Source of the DNA: Pseudomonas lurida
Lineage (GTDB): Bacteria > Pseudomonadota > Gammaproteobacteria > Pseudomonadales > Pseudomonadaceae
Length of the DNA stretch: 64,000 bases
Assembly: GCF_002563895.1 (NCBI RefSeq)
Contig: NZ_PDJB01000001.1
Location: forward strand, 2,711,501-2,775,500
Reading direction: 5' to 3'
Shown here one piece after another: positions 55,456-63,396 of the stretch. The notes below the pieces were generated by a model, which saw only the letters and a program-made list of their open reading frames with translations, searched no databases and was not told the DNA's origin. Numbering within the stretch: position 1 is the first letter of the stretch; each line of letters begins with the position of its first letter. The position numbers were made by a program, and so were the translations under genes.

Positions 55456-56694
55456 AGCTGCTGTACCGGGCCCATTCCCAATCTGCCAGACAAATGGCGG
55501 CTCAACCCCATTAACCACCCAATCCCCCACAATCCGCGCCTTGTAGATCACCGGATTATGCGACGACACCGTCCGCGCATTACGCCAATGCCGATCCAGC
55601 GCCTTACCCTGGCGCACATCCGACGCCCCCAATGCATTGAACAACTCACTGGTCGCACGCTGGATCAACTCGGACACCACCACCTGTGCAGTGGCCGACT
55701 CAATTTCGGCCGCCACGTTGGCCTCACGCTCCACGGCTTCATCCCCCCCAAACCTCGCGACATAAGCCCGTTGCGCCGGCAGCGTCGCTTTCAACGCGCT
55801 GGCCTCGGCGGCGTACACCAGAGCAGCCACGTCGCCCACTACCTGTTGAATCTGCGGATCCTGGCTCACATGGGCCGCATTGCCATGGCTGTAGATGCGC
55901 TGGCGGCTGCGCACCTGATGCGCCACATCACGCAATGCCGCACGGCCGATACCCGCCAGGCTGGCGAGCAACACCAACTGGTAGAACGCGGTCTGGTATT
56001 TGAACCGGGTGGCAAAGTCGATGACGTTGCCTGCTTCCACCACGGCATCGGTAAAGCGTGACGTGCCGCTGCCCGTAGTGCGCTGGCCAAAGCCGTCCCA
56101 GTCATCGCTGTGCACCACGCCAGGCTGGCGGGCGCGGGTGGCGGCGATCACGTCGGCGCCGGTGTCGCTGCGCTGGGCGTAGACGTCGATCCAGTCGGCG
56201 AAAATGCTGCCGGTGCTGTAGAACTTTTCTCCATTGAGCTTCCAATGGTCACCGTCGGGGCTGACGTGGGTGACCACATCGCCGATGGCCACGTTGCCGA
56301 TTTCGGTCCAGGCGCAACCGACGATGTCGCCCTCCACGAAACGCTTGAACCACAGGTCGCGACCGGCACTGGGTGGTGCATTCAGGCGGTCTTCGGCAAA
56401 AGCAAAGTGCCCGCGTAGGGCCTGGGGCAGATTTGAGTCGGCTTCGGCCAGTTCGATCAGCAGTTCAAACAACTGCGGCAAGGAAGCACCGCCACCACCG
56501 TACTCCACGGGAACGCGCACCGCGCCAAAGCCGGCGGCTTTTAGCCACTGGATCGGCTCGTGGGGCAGGGTGCGGCTCTGTTCGCGCTGTACGGCGCCCT
56601 CGGCGATGCGTTGAAAAATCGGCCGGAAGCGCGCAGCCAGGGTCGGGTAGTCCGCGCCGGTCGACAGCGGGTTGATGACGTGTTGTTCGGTCAT
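55453..56694 (-). CDS. SfnB-family sulfur-acquisition oxidoreductase (acyl-CoA dehydrogenase fold)
   Basis: 413 aa from ATG 56694; the longer open frame to 56925 is rejected because it crosses a sigma-54 promoter. It has an acyl-CoA dehydrogenase-type flavin fold related to DszC desulfurisation monooxygenases: AGFGAVRVPVEYGGGGASLPQLFELL, WTEIGNVAIGDVVTH, GEKFYSTGSIFADWIDVYAQ, GFGQRTTGSGTSRFTDAVVEAGNV and a helical C-terminal domain. Expected to be an FMNH2-dependent monooxygenase in organosulfur use. It is divergent from sfnG with mirror-image sigma-54 promoters. Confidence 0.85.
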   Translation of the reverse strand: MTEQHVINPLSTGADYPTLAARFRPIFQRIAEGAVQREQSRTLPHEPIQWLKAAGFGAVRVPVEYGGGGASLPQLFELLIELAEADSNLPQALRGHFAFAEDRLNAPPSAGRDLWFKRFVEGDIVGCAWTEIGNVAIGDVVTHVSPDGDHWKLNGEKFYSTGSIFADWIDVYAQRSDTGADVIAATRARQPGVVHSDDWDGFGQRTTGSGTSRFTDAVVEAGNVIDFATRFKYQTAFYQLVLLASLAGIGRAALRDVAHQVRSRQRIYSHGNAAHVSQDPQIQQVVGDVAALVYAAEASALKATLPAQRAYVARFGGDEAVEREANVAAEIESATAQVVVSELIQRATSELFNALGASDVRQGKALDRHWRNARTVSSHNPVIYKARIVGDWVVNGVEPPFVWQIGNGPGTAA

Positions 56695-56732
56695 GGGCAA
56701 GGTTCCTGGGCAATGATCGGTACAGGGGTGAT

Positions 56733-56748
56733 TGCACAGTCCGTGCCG
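56733..56748 (-). promoter_or_regulatory. Sigma-54 promoter of the SfnB-family gene
   Basis: On the - strand CGGCACGGACTGTGCA has GG and GC separated by exactly 10 nt and matches TGGCACG-N4-TTGCA at most positions. It lies 39 nt upstream of ATG 56694. Confidence 0.75.
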
Positions 56749-56788
56749 GGCGCCGCTGCCCGTATTTGCGGGGTAAAGCCCCAAGCCA

Positions 56789-56806
56789 CTGTTGCCCTGG
56801 CAACAG
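56789..56806. promoter_or_regulatory. Perfect palindrome between two sigma-54 promoters
   Basis: CTGTTGCC-CT-GGCAACAG, with 8-bp perfect arms, about 40 bp upstream of the leftward -24 element and about 90 bp upstream of the rightward one. The location is right for an enhancer site of an SfnR-type activator serving both genes. Confidence 0.65.
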
Positions 56807-56893
56807 CTGTTCGACAAACCAGCCCACTCTGCGACATCGTCGTCGGCACCTCCAATTGCGCCCAGAGCCCCTGGCATGGGCGTTTCACCGGCC

Positions 56894-56909
56894 TGGCATG
56901 CTTGCTGCT
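56894..56909 (+). promoter_or_regulatory. Sigma-54 promoter of sfnG
   Basis: TGGCATGCTTGCTGCT has GG-N10-GC spacing and matches the consensus TGGCACG-N4-TTGCW apart from two bases. It lies 39 nt upstream of the sfnG ATG. In P. putida sfnFG is under sigma-54 and SfnR (family knowledge). Confidence 0.75.
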
Positions 56910-56948
56910 CAAGCCCTGGGTACATCCCTTTGTGCGAGGTACCGTTCG

Positions 56949-58034
56949 ATGAGTCAGCAAGCCGTGAAATTTGCCTATTGGGTGCCCAACGTCAGCGGTG
57001 GGCTGGTGGTCAGCAAGATCGAGCAACGCACTCACTGGGGCATTGATTACAACCGCAAGCTGGCGCAGCTCGCCGAAGCCGCCGGTTTTGAGTACGGCCT
57101 CACCCAAATCCGCTTCACTGCCGGCTACGGCGCCGAAAACCAGCATGAATCCGTAGCGTTCAGCCACGCGCTGCTGGCTGCGACCACCACGCTCAAGGTG
57201 ATCGCCGCCATCCTGCCCGGCCCGTGGCAACCAGCGCTGGCGGCCAAGCAACTGGCGACCATCGACCAGCTCACCAACGGCCGTATCGCGGTGAACATTG
57301 TCAGCGGCTGGTTCAAGGGCGAGTTCCAGGCCATTGGCGAACACTGGCTGGAGCACGACGAACGCTATCGCCGTTCCGAAGAATTCATCCGCGCCCTCAA
57401 AGGCATCTGGACCCAGGACGACTTCACCTTCAAAGGCGACTTCTACCGGTTCAACCATTACACCCTCAAGCCCAAGCCACTGGGCCAGCCGGAAGTGTTC
57501 CAGGGCGGTAGCTCGCGGGCGGCGCGGGACATGGCCGCACGGGTGTCGGACTGGTACTTCACCAACGGCAACACCCCGGAAGGCATCAAGGCTCAGGTCG
57601 ACGACATCCGCGCCAAGGCGGCGGCGAATAACCATTCGGTCAAGGTCGGCGTCAATGCGTTCGTGATTGCCCGCGACACCGAAGAAGAAGCCCGTGCCGT
57701 GCTGGCGGAGATCATCGACAAGGCCGATCCGGAGGCCGTGAATGCCTTTGGTGACGCAGCCAAGCAGGCCGGCAAGGCTTCACCGGAAGGCGAGGGCAAC
57801 TGGGCCAAGTCCAGTTTCGAGGACCTGGTGCAGTACAACGATGGCTTCAAGACCAACCTGATCGGCACGCCGCAGCAGATCGCCGAGCGCATCGTCGCGC
57901 TCAAGGCAGTGGGGGTGGACCTGGTGCTCGCCGGTTTCCTGCACTTCCAGGAAGAAGTCGAGTACTTCGGCAAGCGCGTGTTGCCGCTGGTGCGTGAGCT
58001 GGAGGCCAAGGCTGCGATCAAGAACGTGGCGTGA
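56949..58034 (+). CDS. sfnG: Dimethylsulfone monooxygenase SfnG
   Basis: 361-aa FMNH2-dependent luciferase-like monooxygenase that cleaves dimethylsulfone to methanesulfinate for sulfur supply. The sequence follows P. putida SfnG almost throughout: KFAYWVPNVSGGLVVSKIEQRT at the start, GRIAVNIVSGWFKGEFQAIGEHWLEHDERYRRSEEFI, FQGGSSRAARDMAARVSDWYFTNG and NLIGTPQQIAERIVALKAVGVDLVLAGFLHFQEEVEYFG. ATG 56949 is used. The last 17 bases overlap the convergent GNAT-peptidase gene. Confidence 0.95.
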   Translation: MSQQAVKFAYWVPNVSGGLVVSKIEQRTHWGIDYNRKLAQLAEAAGFEYGLTQIRFTAGYGAENQHESVAFSHALLAATTTLKVIAAILPGPWQPALAAKQLATIDQLTNGRIAVNIVSGWFKGEFQAIGEHWLEHDERYRRSEEFIRALKGIWTQDDFTFKGDFYRFNHYTLKPKPLGQPEVFQGGSSRAARDMAARVSDWYFTNGNTPEGIKAQVDDIRAKAAANNHSVKVGVNAFVIARDTEEEARAVLAEIIDKADPEAVNAFGDAAKQAGKASPEGEGNWAKSSFEDLVQYNDGFKTNLIGTPQQIAERIVALKAVGVDLVLAGFLHFQEEVEYFGKRVLPLVRELEAKAAIKNVA

Positions 58035-59118
58035 ACACGACTACCGCCGCCCGCAATTTGTTATTGCCGAACCGGCACATGCGTTCGAACTCCCCATGGC
58101 TGACCGGCAAATGCTGGCAGTCCAGGGGTTGACGGTGCTGGCTGTGGTCAACGTCCGGGTCGTGCAGGTAGACGAAGTCATCGTCGCAGTCGGTGACCAT
58201 TACCCAGTGCGGTGACTTGGAGCGCGTGAGGCGGTAGCTGCTGATCAACACCAGTGGCTGGCCGCCGTCACGTAATACCTGGGGCAAGTCCAGCGCGCCG
58301 CCGAACACTTGCTCGACGTCACTGCTCGCCAATTCCTCTTCGAATGCCTCATGCACCAGGCGCATGACGTCCTTTTTATGCGCATCTCGCACGCCATCCA
58401 GAAACAGCGGCCCGCGCACATTCACCTGCATGCGCACCGCAAAACCGCGACGCCAGGCGGCCAAGGCCAGCCCTTGCGGGCTGCAACCGCCATGGCCGGC
58501 GGTCATGAACACGGTGGTCGCTTCGCGCCAGATCTGCAGCTCTTCACGCCGTTGCGCCACGCGCTCCGGCACCAACGCGCCCATGGCCATCAGCAGGCAC
58601 GCCGCGCCGCAGGTGAAGTCGGTGGTCTGCTGGTAATACGGCACGCTTTGCGGGCGCGCATCCTGATGCTGCACGATGCGTTTCTCCAGGCGCAGGGCGG
58701 CGGTGTGGTCTTCGTAGTAGTCGTTGATGAGGGCGAAACGCCGGTAGCCATTGCGCTCATACAGGGCCAGGGCAGCAGGATTGTCGGTGCGCACCTCCAG
58801 GCGCAGGTAGGCACAGTCGTGTTCCACCGCGATGGTTTCGATGCGTGTAAGCAACTGCTTGCCCAGCCCAAGGCCGCGTGCAGGCTCGGCGATGGCGATG
58901 GAATACAGGCGCGCCAACGAGGTGCCACGGTGGAACAGCACCAGCGCGTAGCCGAGCAACTGTCCCTCTTTTTCCGCCACCAGCAACTGGCCGTTGGCGC
59001 GGCTGACCATCCACTGGAAACTGCGCGATGACAACCGGTCGGTGGTGAAACAGTGCTGTTCCAGTGCCACCAATTCAGGCACATCGCAGGGGGTTGCAAC
59101 GCGAAAGCAAAGAGCCAT
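58018..59118 (-). CDS. Fusion of GNAT acetyltransferase and C39-like cysteine peptidase
   Basis: 366 aa. Residues ~1-155 are a RimI-like GNAT (LARLYSIAIAEPARGLGLGKQLLTRIE; YLRLEVRTDNPAALALYERNGYRRFA). Residues ~165-366 are a papain-like C39 peptidase: catalytic Cys in QTTDFTCGAACLLMAMGAL, His in SKSPHWVMVTDCDDDFVYLHDPDVDH with the Asp after it. The fusion is divergent, with 94 bp between starts, from an ATP-grasp ligase gene, forming a recurring cassette. Its substrate is unknown; N-acetylation plus cleavage of a peptide made by the ligase is a reasonable guess. Confidence 0.88.
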   Translation of the reverse strand: MALCFRVATPCDVPELVALEQHCFTTDRLSSRSFQWMVSRANGQLLVAEKEGQLLGYALVLFHRGTSLARLYSIAIAEPARGLGLGKQLLTRIETIAVEHDCAYLRLEVRTDNPAALALYERNGYRRFALINDYYEDHTAALRLEKRIVQHQDARPQSVPYYQQTTDFTCGAACLLMAMGALVPERVAQRREELQIWREATTVFMTAGHGGCSPQGLALAAWRRGFAVRMQVNVRGPLFLDGVRDAHKKDVMRLVHEAFEEELASSDVEQVFGGALDLPQVLRDGGQPLVLISSYRLTRSKSPHWVMVTDCDDDFVYLHDPDVDHSQHRQPLDCQHLPVSHGEFERMCRFGNNKLRAAVVVFTPRS

Positions 59119-59212
59119 ATGACCGCCGTAAAAGTTGCGTAACGAAACGGGACTTCTCTAAAAGATCGTGCTTAATAGAAAAGGTCGAGTTCTCTAAAGC
59201 GGATCAAATATT
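59119..59212. promoter_or_regulatory. Divergent promoter region of the GNAT-C39 / ATP-grasp cassette
   Basis: 94 bp with two direct copies of TTCTCTAAA at 59154-59162 and 59190-59198, 36 bp apart, in an AT-rich setting. A shared operator or paired promoter elements are possible. Confidence 0.4.
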
Positions 59213-60799
59213 ATGTCGGCGGTACAAGGTCATTGGCGTGAAGTATCCGAGCAAACGCTCGCGGCGACAATAACTAATAAAGGTTATTTTTCCGCACCTC
59301 TCAAAGGAACCCGTCAAGTAGTGATCATTGTCGAGCGCAAGGAAGATTGGGCCTCCTACTTCCCCAGCGAAGACATCGTCACGGCTCAGGAGTACTTGGA
59401 ACAGACCCGGGAAAACGAGACCGGCAAGCGTGTGCAGGTGATCAACCTGTGCCGCAGCTACAAGTACCTGGGGCACGGTTATTACTGTTCGTTGCTCGCC
59501 GAGGCCCGCGGGCACAAGGTGATTCCCTCGGTGCGTACCATCAGCGAACTGACGAAGAAGTCGCTGTACGGCCTGGCCCTGGACGACCTGGATAAAACCC
59601 TCGATAAAGCCTTGAGTCATCACCTTTACAGCAATACCGAAGGCTTTACCCTGACACTTTACTTTGGCCGGACCAATATAGAGCCGTTGCAGGATCTGGC
59701 CCGCCAATTGTTTGAAGCCTTCCCATGCCCGATTCTGTTAGTTGAATTCAAGCAGCACAACGGCTGGCACATCGAAGGGGTCAAGTCTGGCGTGTTGCAC
59801 AAGTTGCGCGACGATCAGGAAGATCAATTCGCCCACGCCCTGGATAACTTCAGCCGCAAGATCTGGCGCCAGCCACGCTCACGTCGCCTGGCCCGTTACG
59901 ACCTGGCCATCCTGCACGACCCCCAGGAACAATTACCGCCGTCGAACGCCAAGGCGCTGGATAATTTCATTCGCGTGGGCAAGGGCCTGGGCATCGATGT
60001 GGAGCTGATCGAGCGCAAGGACTACTCGCGCCTGGCCGAGTACGACGCCTTGCTGATCCGCGAGACCACCAGCGTCGACAACCACACCTACCGCTTTGCC
60101 AAGAAAGCCGAAAGCGAAGGCCTGGTGGTCATGGACGACCCGGCATCGATCCTGCGCTGTACCAACAAGGTCTACCTCACGGACCTGCTCAACAGCCATC
60201 AACTGGGCATGCCCGCCACCGAGATTCTGTACAAGGAGCGACCGGAAGACTTCGAACGGGTCGGTGAGCGCCTGGGGTTCCCGCTGGTACTGAAGATCCC
60301 CGACGGCTGCTTCTCCCGCGGGGTGATCAAGGTCGAAAGCCAGGAAGCCTTGCTCAAGGCCACTGCGGAGCTGTTCGAGCATTCGGTACTGTTGTTGGCA
60401 CAGGAGTTCTTTTACACCGAGTACGACTGGCGCATCGGTGTACTCAACCGCAAACCGATCTTTGCCTGCCAATACTTCATGTCCAAGGGCCATTGGCAGA
60501 TCTACAACCACAAGGCCATCGGGCAGGACATCAACGGCGAATGCCGCACCCTGGCGGTCCACGAGGCGCCCAAGGCGGTGGTGGAACTGGCCGTCAAGAC
60601 CGCCAACCTGATCGGTGATGGCCTCTACGGCGTCGACCTCAAGCAGTCCGGCGACAAAGTGGTGGTGATCGAGGTTAACGACAACCCCAACCTGGATGCG
60701 GGTATCGAAGATGCCTACTTGCAGGACGACCTCTATGGCCTGGTGCTGGAAGAGTTCGTGCGGCGCCTGGAGTTGAAGCGTCAGGGCCAGGTCTGGTGA
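59213..60799 (+). CDS. RimK-like ATP-grasp ligase with extra N-terminal domain
   Basis: 528 aa. The N-terminal ~200 residues (VVIIVERKEDWASYFPSEDIVTAQEYL, INLCRSYKYLGHGYYCSLLAEARGHKVIPS) form a domain typical of long RimK-like proteins. A pre-ATP-grasp region follows, and then the ATP-grasp fold: VYLTDLLNSHQLGMPATEI, LVLKIPDGCFSRGVIKVES (P-loop Lys/Arg), LLLAQEFFYTEYDWRIGVLN and the metal-binding GVDLKQSGDKVVVIEVNDNPNLDAG. It is expected to join a carboxylate to an amine, as in glutamate addition or peptide bond formation. The CorA-like gene follows after 7 bp. Confidence 0.88.
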   Translation: MSAVQGHWREVSEQTLAATITNKGYFSAPLKGTRQVVIIVERKEDWASYFPSEDIVTAQEYLEQTRENETGKRVQVINLCRSYKYLGHGYYCSLLAEARGHKVIPSVRTISELTKKSLYGLALDDLDKTLDKALSHHLYSNTEGFTLTLYFGRTNIEPLQDLARQLFEAFPCPILLVEFKQHNGWHIEGVKSGVLHKLRDDQEDQFAHALDNFSRKIWRQPRSRRLARYDLAILHDPQEQLPPSNAKALDNFIRVGKGLGIDVELIERKDYSRLAEYDALLIRETTSVDNHTYRFAKKAESEGLVVMDDPASILRCTNKVYLTDLLNSHQLGMPATEILYKERPEDFERVGERLGFPLVLKIPDGCFSRGVIKVESQEALLKATAELFEHSVLLLAQEFFYTEYDWRIGVLNRKPIFACQYFMSKGHWQIYNHKAIGQDINGECRTLAVHEAPKAVVELAVKTANLIGDGLYGVDLKQSGDKVVVIEVNDNPNLDAGIEDAYLQDDLYGLVLEEFVRRLELKRQGQVW

Positions 60800-60806
60800 G
60801 CCGGCG

Positions 60807-61733
60807 ATGATCCAGCGTTTTGAACTGACCGATGGCAAGCTGCGCAGCGGGGAGCATGATGATGCCCCGATCCTGTTGTTCAACAACCCTGATTTGGCCG
60901 AGCGTGAGTGGCTGCGTGACCACCACAAGCTGGACGAGCACGCCCTGGCCTCGGCGCTCGACCCTGACGAAGTGTCACGTATCGAGTTTCACCCCGACAA
61001 TCTGTTCCTGATCTGGAAACGCCCGGAGAATTACTCTGGCGGCGGCAACCTGGTGTTCGAGGTGTCGTCCTGCGGCCTGCTGTTTTCACCCAGTCGCCTG
61101 CTGGTGATCGCCACCGACGAAACCCCGCTCACCGGCCTGGGCCAGCGACGTCCGTTGCATACACCGCTGGATGTGTTGCTCGACCTGCTGCTCAACAACG
61201 TCCACCACTACCTGGGCCACCTCAAGGTGATCAAGCTGGTCGCCCGGGAGTTGCAGCAGCAGTTCAATGCGTCGATGAGCAACCACCACCTGATGCAGAT
61301 GTTCAGCCTCAGCGAAAGCCTGATCTATTACATCAACGCGCTGCACAGCAACGGCGCGGTGCTGTCGCGGTTGCGCAACCATGCCGAGAAGGAGCATTTC
61401 AGCGCGGAAATCCTCGGGCTGATCGATGACCTGATCATCGAGAACCACCAGTGCTACAAACAGGCCGAGATCTATTCCAACGTCTTCTCCGGATTGATCG
61501 ATGCGCGCGGCAACCTGATGAACAACAGCATGAACAACCTGTTGCGCAAGCTCACGTTGATCAACGTGGTGTTCCTGCCGCTGAACCTGATTGCGAGCAT
61601 TGGCGGTATGTCGGAGTTCAGCATGATGACGGCGGGAACGCCGTGGTGGGTATCGTATCCGTTGTTCCTGCTGGCGATGGGGCTGGGGGCCGGCTTGATG
61701 GTGTTGGGCCTCAAGCGGATAGCCGGCGGGTGA
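60807..61733 (+). CDS. CorA-like divalent cation transporter with altered GMN motif
   Basis: 308 aa. A long helical cytoplasmic domain (VLLDLLLNNVHHYLGHLKVIKLVARELQQQF...) precedes two C-terminal membrane helices (TLINVVFLPLNLIASIGGMSEFSMMT and VSYPLFLLAMGLGAGLMVLGL). In CorA/ZntB proteins TM1 ends in GMN; here it is GGMSEF, so the Asn is Ser. Metal selectivity or transport may differ. It is co-directional with the ATP-grasp gene (7-bp gap), so a metal supply or regulatory role in that cassette is possible. Confidence 0.85.
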   Translation: MIQRFELTDGKLRSGEHDDAPILLFNNPDLAEREWLRDHHKLDEHALASALDPDEVSRIEFHPDNLFLIWKRPENYSGGGNLVFEVSSCGLLFSPSRLLVIATDETPLTGLGQRRPLHTPLDVLLDLLLNNVHHYLGHLKVIKLVARELQQQFNASMSNHHLMQMFSLSESLIYYINALHSNGAVLSRLRNHAEKEHFSAEILGLIDDLIIENHQCYKQAEIYSNVFSGLIDARGNLMNNSMNNLLRKLTLINVVFLPLNLIASIGGMSEFSMMTAGTPWWVSYPLFLLAMGLGAGLMVLGLKRIAGG

Positions 61734-61824
61734 ATGTCGTGTGAGCCTGTTGATCTTTTGTGTGGCTTGTCTTTTTGTGTACACATCCATTTGTGCGGTC
61801 ATCGCGGCCAACCCGGCGTCCTGC

Positions 61825-62198
61825 CGGGTTACCCACGGATTCAAACCTGCGCTCGGCCAGCGTGGTTGACGGGGCGCCTAAGATCAAAAGCAGCTTCGTC
61901 TGGTGGATAGAGAACCCACTGTGGGAGCGGGCTTGCTCGCGAATGCGGTGTGCCAGTCACAGATTTACTTGCTGACATACGGCTTTTCTGTGGGAGCTGG
62001 CTTGCCTGCGATGCAGACAGCTCGGTCCATCAGGTACACCGGGTTGATGCTATCGCAGGCAAGCCAGCTCCCACATTTGAACCGAGATCGACAGTAAGAA
62101 ACCGGTCGGCTCCAAGGCCGCCACGCTGTTGATTTTGATCTTAGGCAGCCCCCAATCACTGTCGGATTACGGGCACACCGAGCTTAGGCGAGGTGCCG
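61825..62198 (+). repeat. REP-containing element with terminal inverted repeat, copy 2
   Basis: Right end 62178-62198 (CCGAGCTTAGGCGAGGTGCC.) mirrors the left end of copy 1. The element contains a single REP (GTGGGAGCGGGCTTGCTCGC, from 61919) and a near-perfect REP doublet 61991-62073 (GTGGGAGCTGGCTTGCCTGC and the inverse). It also has internal inverted CCTAAGATCAAAA / TTTTGATCTTAGG blocks. It fills most of the 524-bp gap between the CorA-like gene and map; nothing else was found there. Confidence 0.7.
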
Positions 62199-62257
62199 AG
62201 TGTTGGGGCACGAGCGTTTTTTGCTGGGCCGGTCCCCCAACAACAACCCCACACCGT

Positions 62258-63010
62258 CTAGGCCTGCAACGTAAACACCTCAAAGCCATCCGCGGTCACT
62301 GCCACCGTGTGTTCCCACTGCGCCGACAGGCTGTTGTCCTTGGTGACCACGGTCCACCCATCCTTGAGGCTGCGCACTTTCGAGCTGCCCTGGTTGAGCA
62401 TTGGCTCCACGGTAAACACCATGCCTTCACGCAGTTCCAGCCCGGTGCCGGGACGGCCGAAGTGCAGGACCTGCGGTTCTTCGTGCATCTGCCGGCCGAT
62501 GCCGTGGCCGCAATACTCGCGTACCACGCTGTAGCCGTTGGCTTGCGCATGGCGCTGGATCGCGTGGCCGATGTCGCCCAGGCGGGCGCCAGGCTTGACC
62601 TGGCGGATACCGGCCCACATCGCTTCGAAGGTCATTTCCACGAGGCGCCTGGCCTTGGGGGAAACGGTGCCGATCATGTACATCTTGCTGGAGTCGGCGA
62701 TAAAGCCGCCTTTTTCCAGGGTGATGTCGATGTTGATGATGTCGCCGTCCTTGAGGATTTCCTTGGCGCTGGGCATGCCGTGGCACACCACTTCGTTGAT
62801 TGAGGTGTTGATGGAGAAGGGGTAGTCGTACTGTCCCAGGCTGGCGGGGCGGGCGTTGAGGTCGTTGCGGATGAAGGCTTCGACGGCGGCGTCCAGCTCC
62901 AGGGTCGAGCGGCCGGCGGCGACGAAACCATCGAGCATAGTGAAGACCTGTGCCAGCAGGCGCCCGGCTTCACGCATCACGGCCAGTTGTGCGGCAGTCT
63001 TGATCATCAA
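62258..63010 (-). CDS. map: Type I methionine aminopeptidase (second copy type)
   Basis: 250 aa. Removes N-terminal Met from nascent proteins. Metal ligands are seen as Asp in INIDITLEKGGFIADSSKMY (two Asp), His in GHGIGRQMHEEPQVLHFG, and Glu in GMVFTVEPMLNQG and QWEHTVAV; the substrate-gate His is in VCHGMPS. It is coupled to a ParD-like gene (ATGA overlap at 63007-63010). The housekeeping map of pseudomonads is near rpsB, so this is likely a paralogue. Confidence 0.92.
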   Translation of the reverse strand: MMIKTAAQLAVMREAGRLLAQVFTMLDGFVAAGRSTLELDAAVEAFIRNDLNARPASLGQYDYPFSINTSINEVVCHGMPSAKEILKDGDIINIDITLEKGGFIADSSKMYMIGTVSPKARRLVEMTFEAMWAGIRQVKPGARLGDIGHAIQRHAQANGYSVVREYCGHGIGRQMHEEPQVLHFGRPGTGLELREGMVFTVEPMLNQGSSKVRSLKDGWTVVTKDNSLSAQWEHTVAVTADGFEVFTLQA

Positions 63011-63207
63011 CTGCGCCCCCGGATCAGGTCTGGCTTGTCCAGCAACAGTTTGTTGATCAACTCGTTGTAGGGCAGGTGGGGGTTGAGTTCTGCGAGCAGC
63101 CCGATCTTGATCCAGAATTCAGCCTGGGCGTTGATGGAGCGGTCCATCGCAGCGCTGGCCAGGCGCAGTTGTTCGTGCAATTGGTCGGTGATCTTGACGA
63201 TGCCCAT
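63007..63207 (-). CDS. ParD-like antitoxin-family protein
   Basis: 66 aa from ATG 63207; a GTG at 63216 would add MNT. The ribbon-helix-helix-like IVKITDQLHEQLRLASAAMDRSINAQAEFWIKIGLLAELNP matches the ParD_like family. It precedes map with a 4-bp overlap; no ParE-type toxin is present. AT-rich repeats upstream (63229-63256) could be its operator. Confidence 0.8.
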   Translation of the reverse strand: MGIVKITDQLHEQLRLASAAMDRSINAQAEFWIKIGLLAELNPHLPYNELINKLLLDKPDLIRGRS

Positions 63208-63228
63208 GGTGTTCACTGTGCGGTAGGA

Positions 63229-63256
63229 ATATACAAAGCGTATATGTTTCGTATAT
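63229..63256. promoter_or_regulatory. CGTATAT direct repeats upstream of the ParD-like gene
   Basis: CGTATAT at 63239-63245 and 63250-63256, 11 bp apart, plus an inverted ATATAC at 63229-63234. The AT-rich, one-turn spacing is typical of ribbon-helix-helix operators, which suggests autoregulation. Confidence 0.5.
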
Positions 63257-63330
63257 CAATCGTAAACCCCTCGCCGCTAAACGGCGGTTGGCCATTGACT
63301 TGGCCACGGGCCGCCGGTTAGTTTCGTCAC

Positions 63331-63396
63331 ATGACATTTCAAGCCTTTCGCAGCCAGCCAAGCATTATTACCGCCATTCCTCATTTGGCGGGATAG
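63331..63396 (+). CDS. Candidate ilvA leader peptide, 21 aa
   Basis: ATG 63331 to TAG 63394-63396. The peptide ends SQPSIITAIPHLAG, with consecutive codons ATT ATT ACC GCC ATT (63364-63378): isoleucine, the end product of the pathway, and threonine, the IlvA substrate. The Shine-Dalgarno is poor; TTGACT at 63295-63300 could be a -35 giving a start near the ATG, that is a leaderless message. Arms 1 and 2 of the attenuator overlap the reading frame. Confidence 0.6.
   Translation: MTFQAFRSQPSIITAIPHLAG

Noticed and set aside
56840..56860. CGGCACCTCCAATTGC as a second sigma-54 promoter for sfnG
   Set aside because: GG to GC spacing is 11 nt, not 10; the element at 56894-56909 has correct spacing and position.
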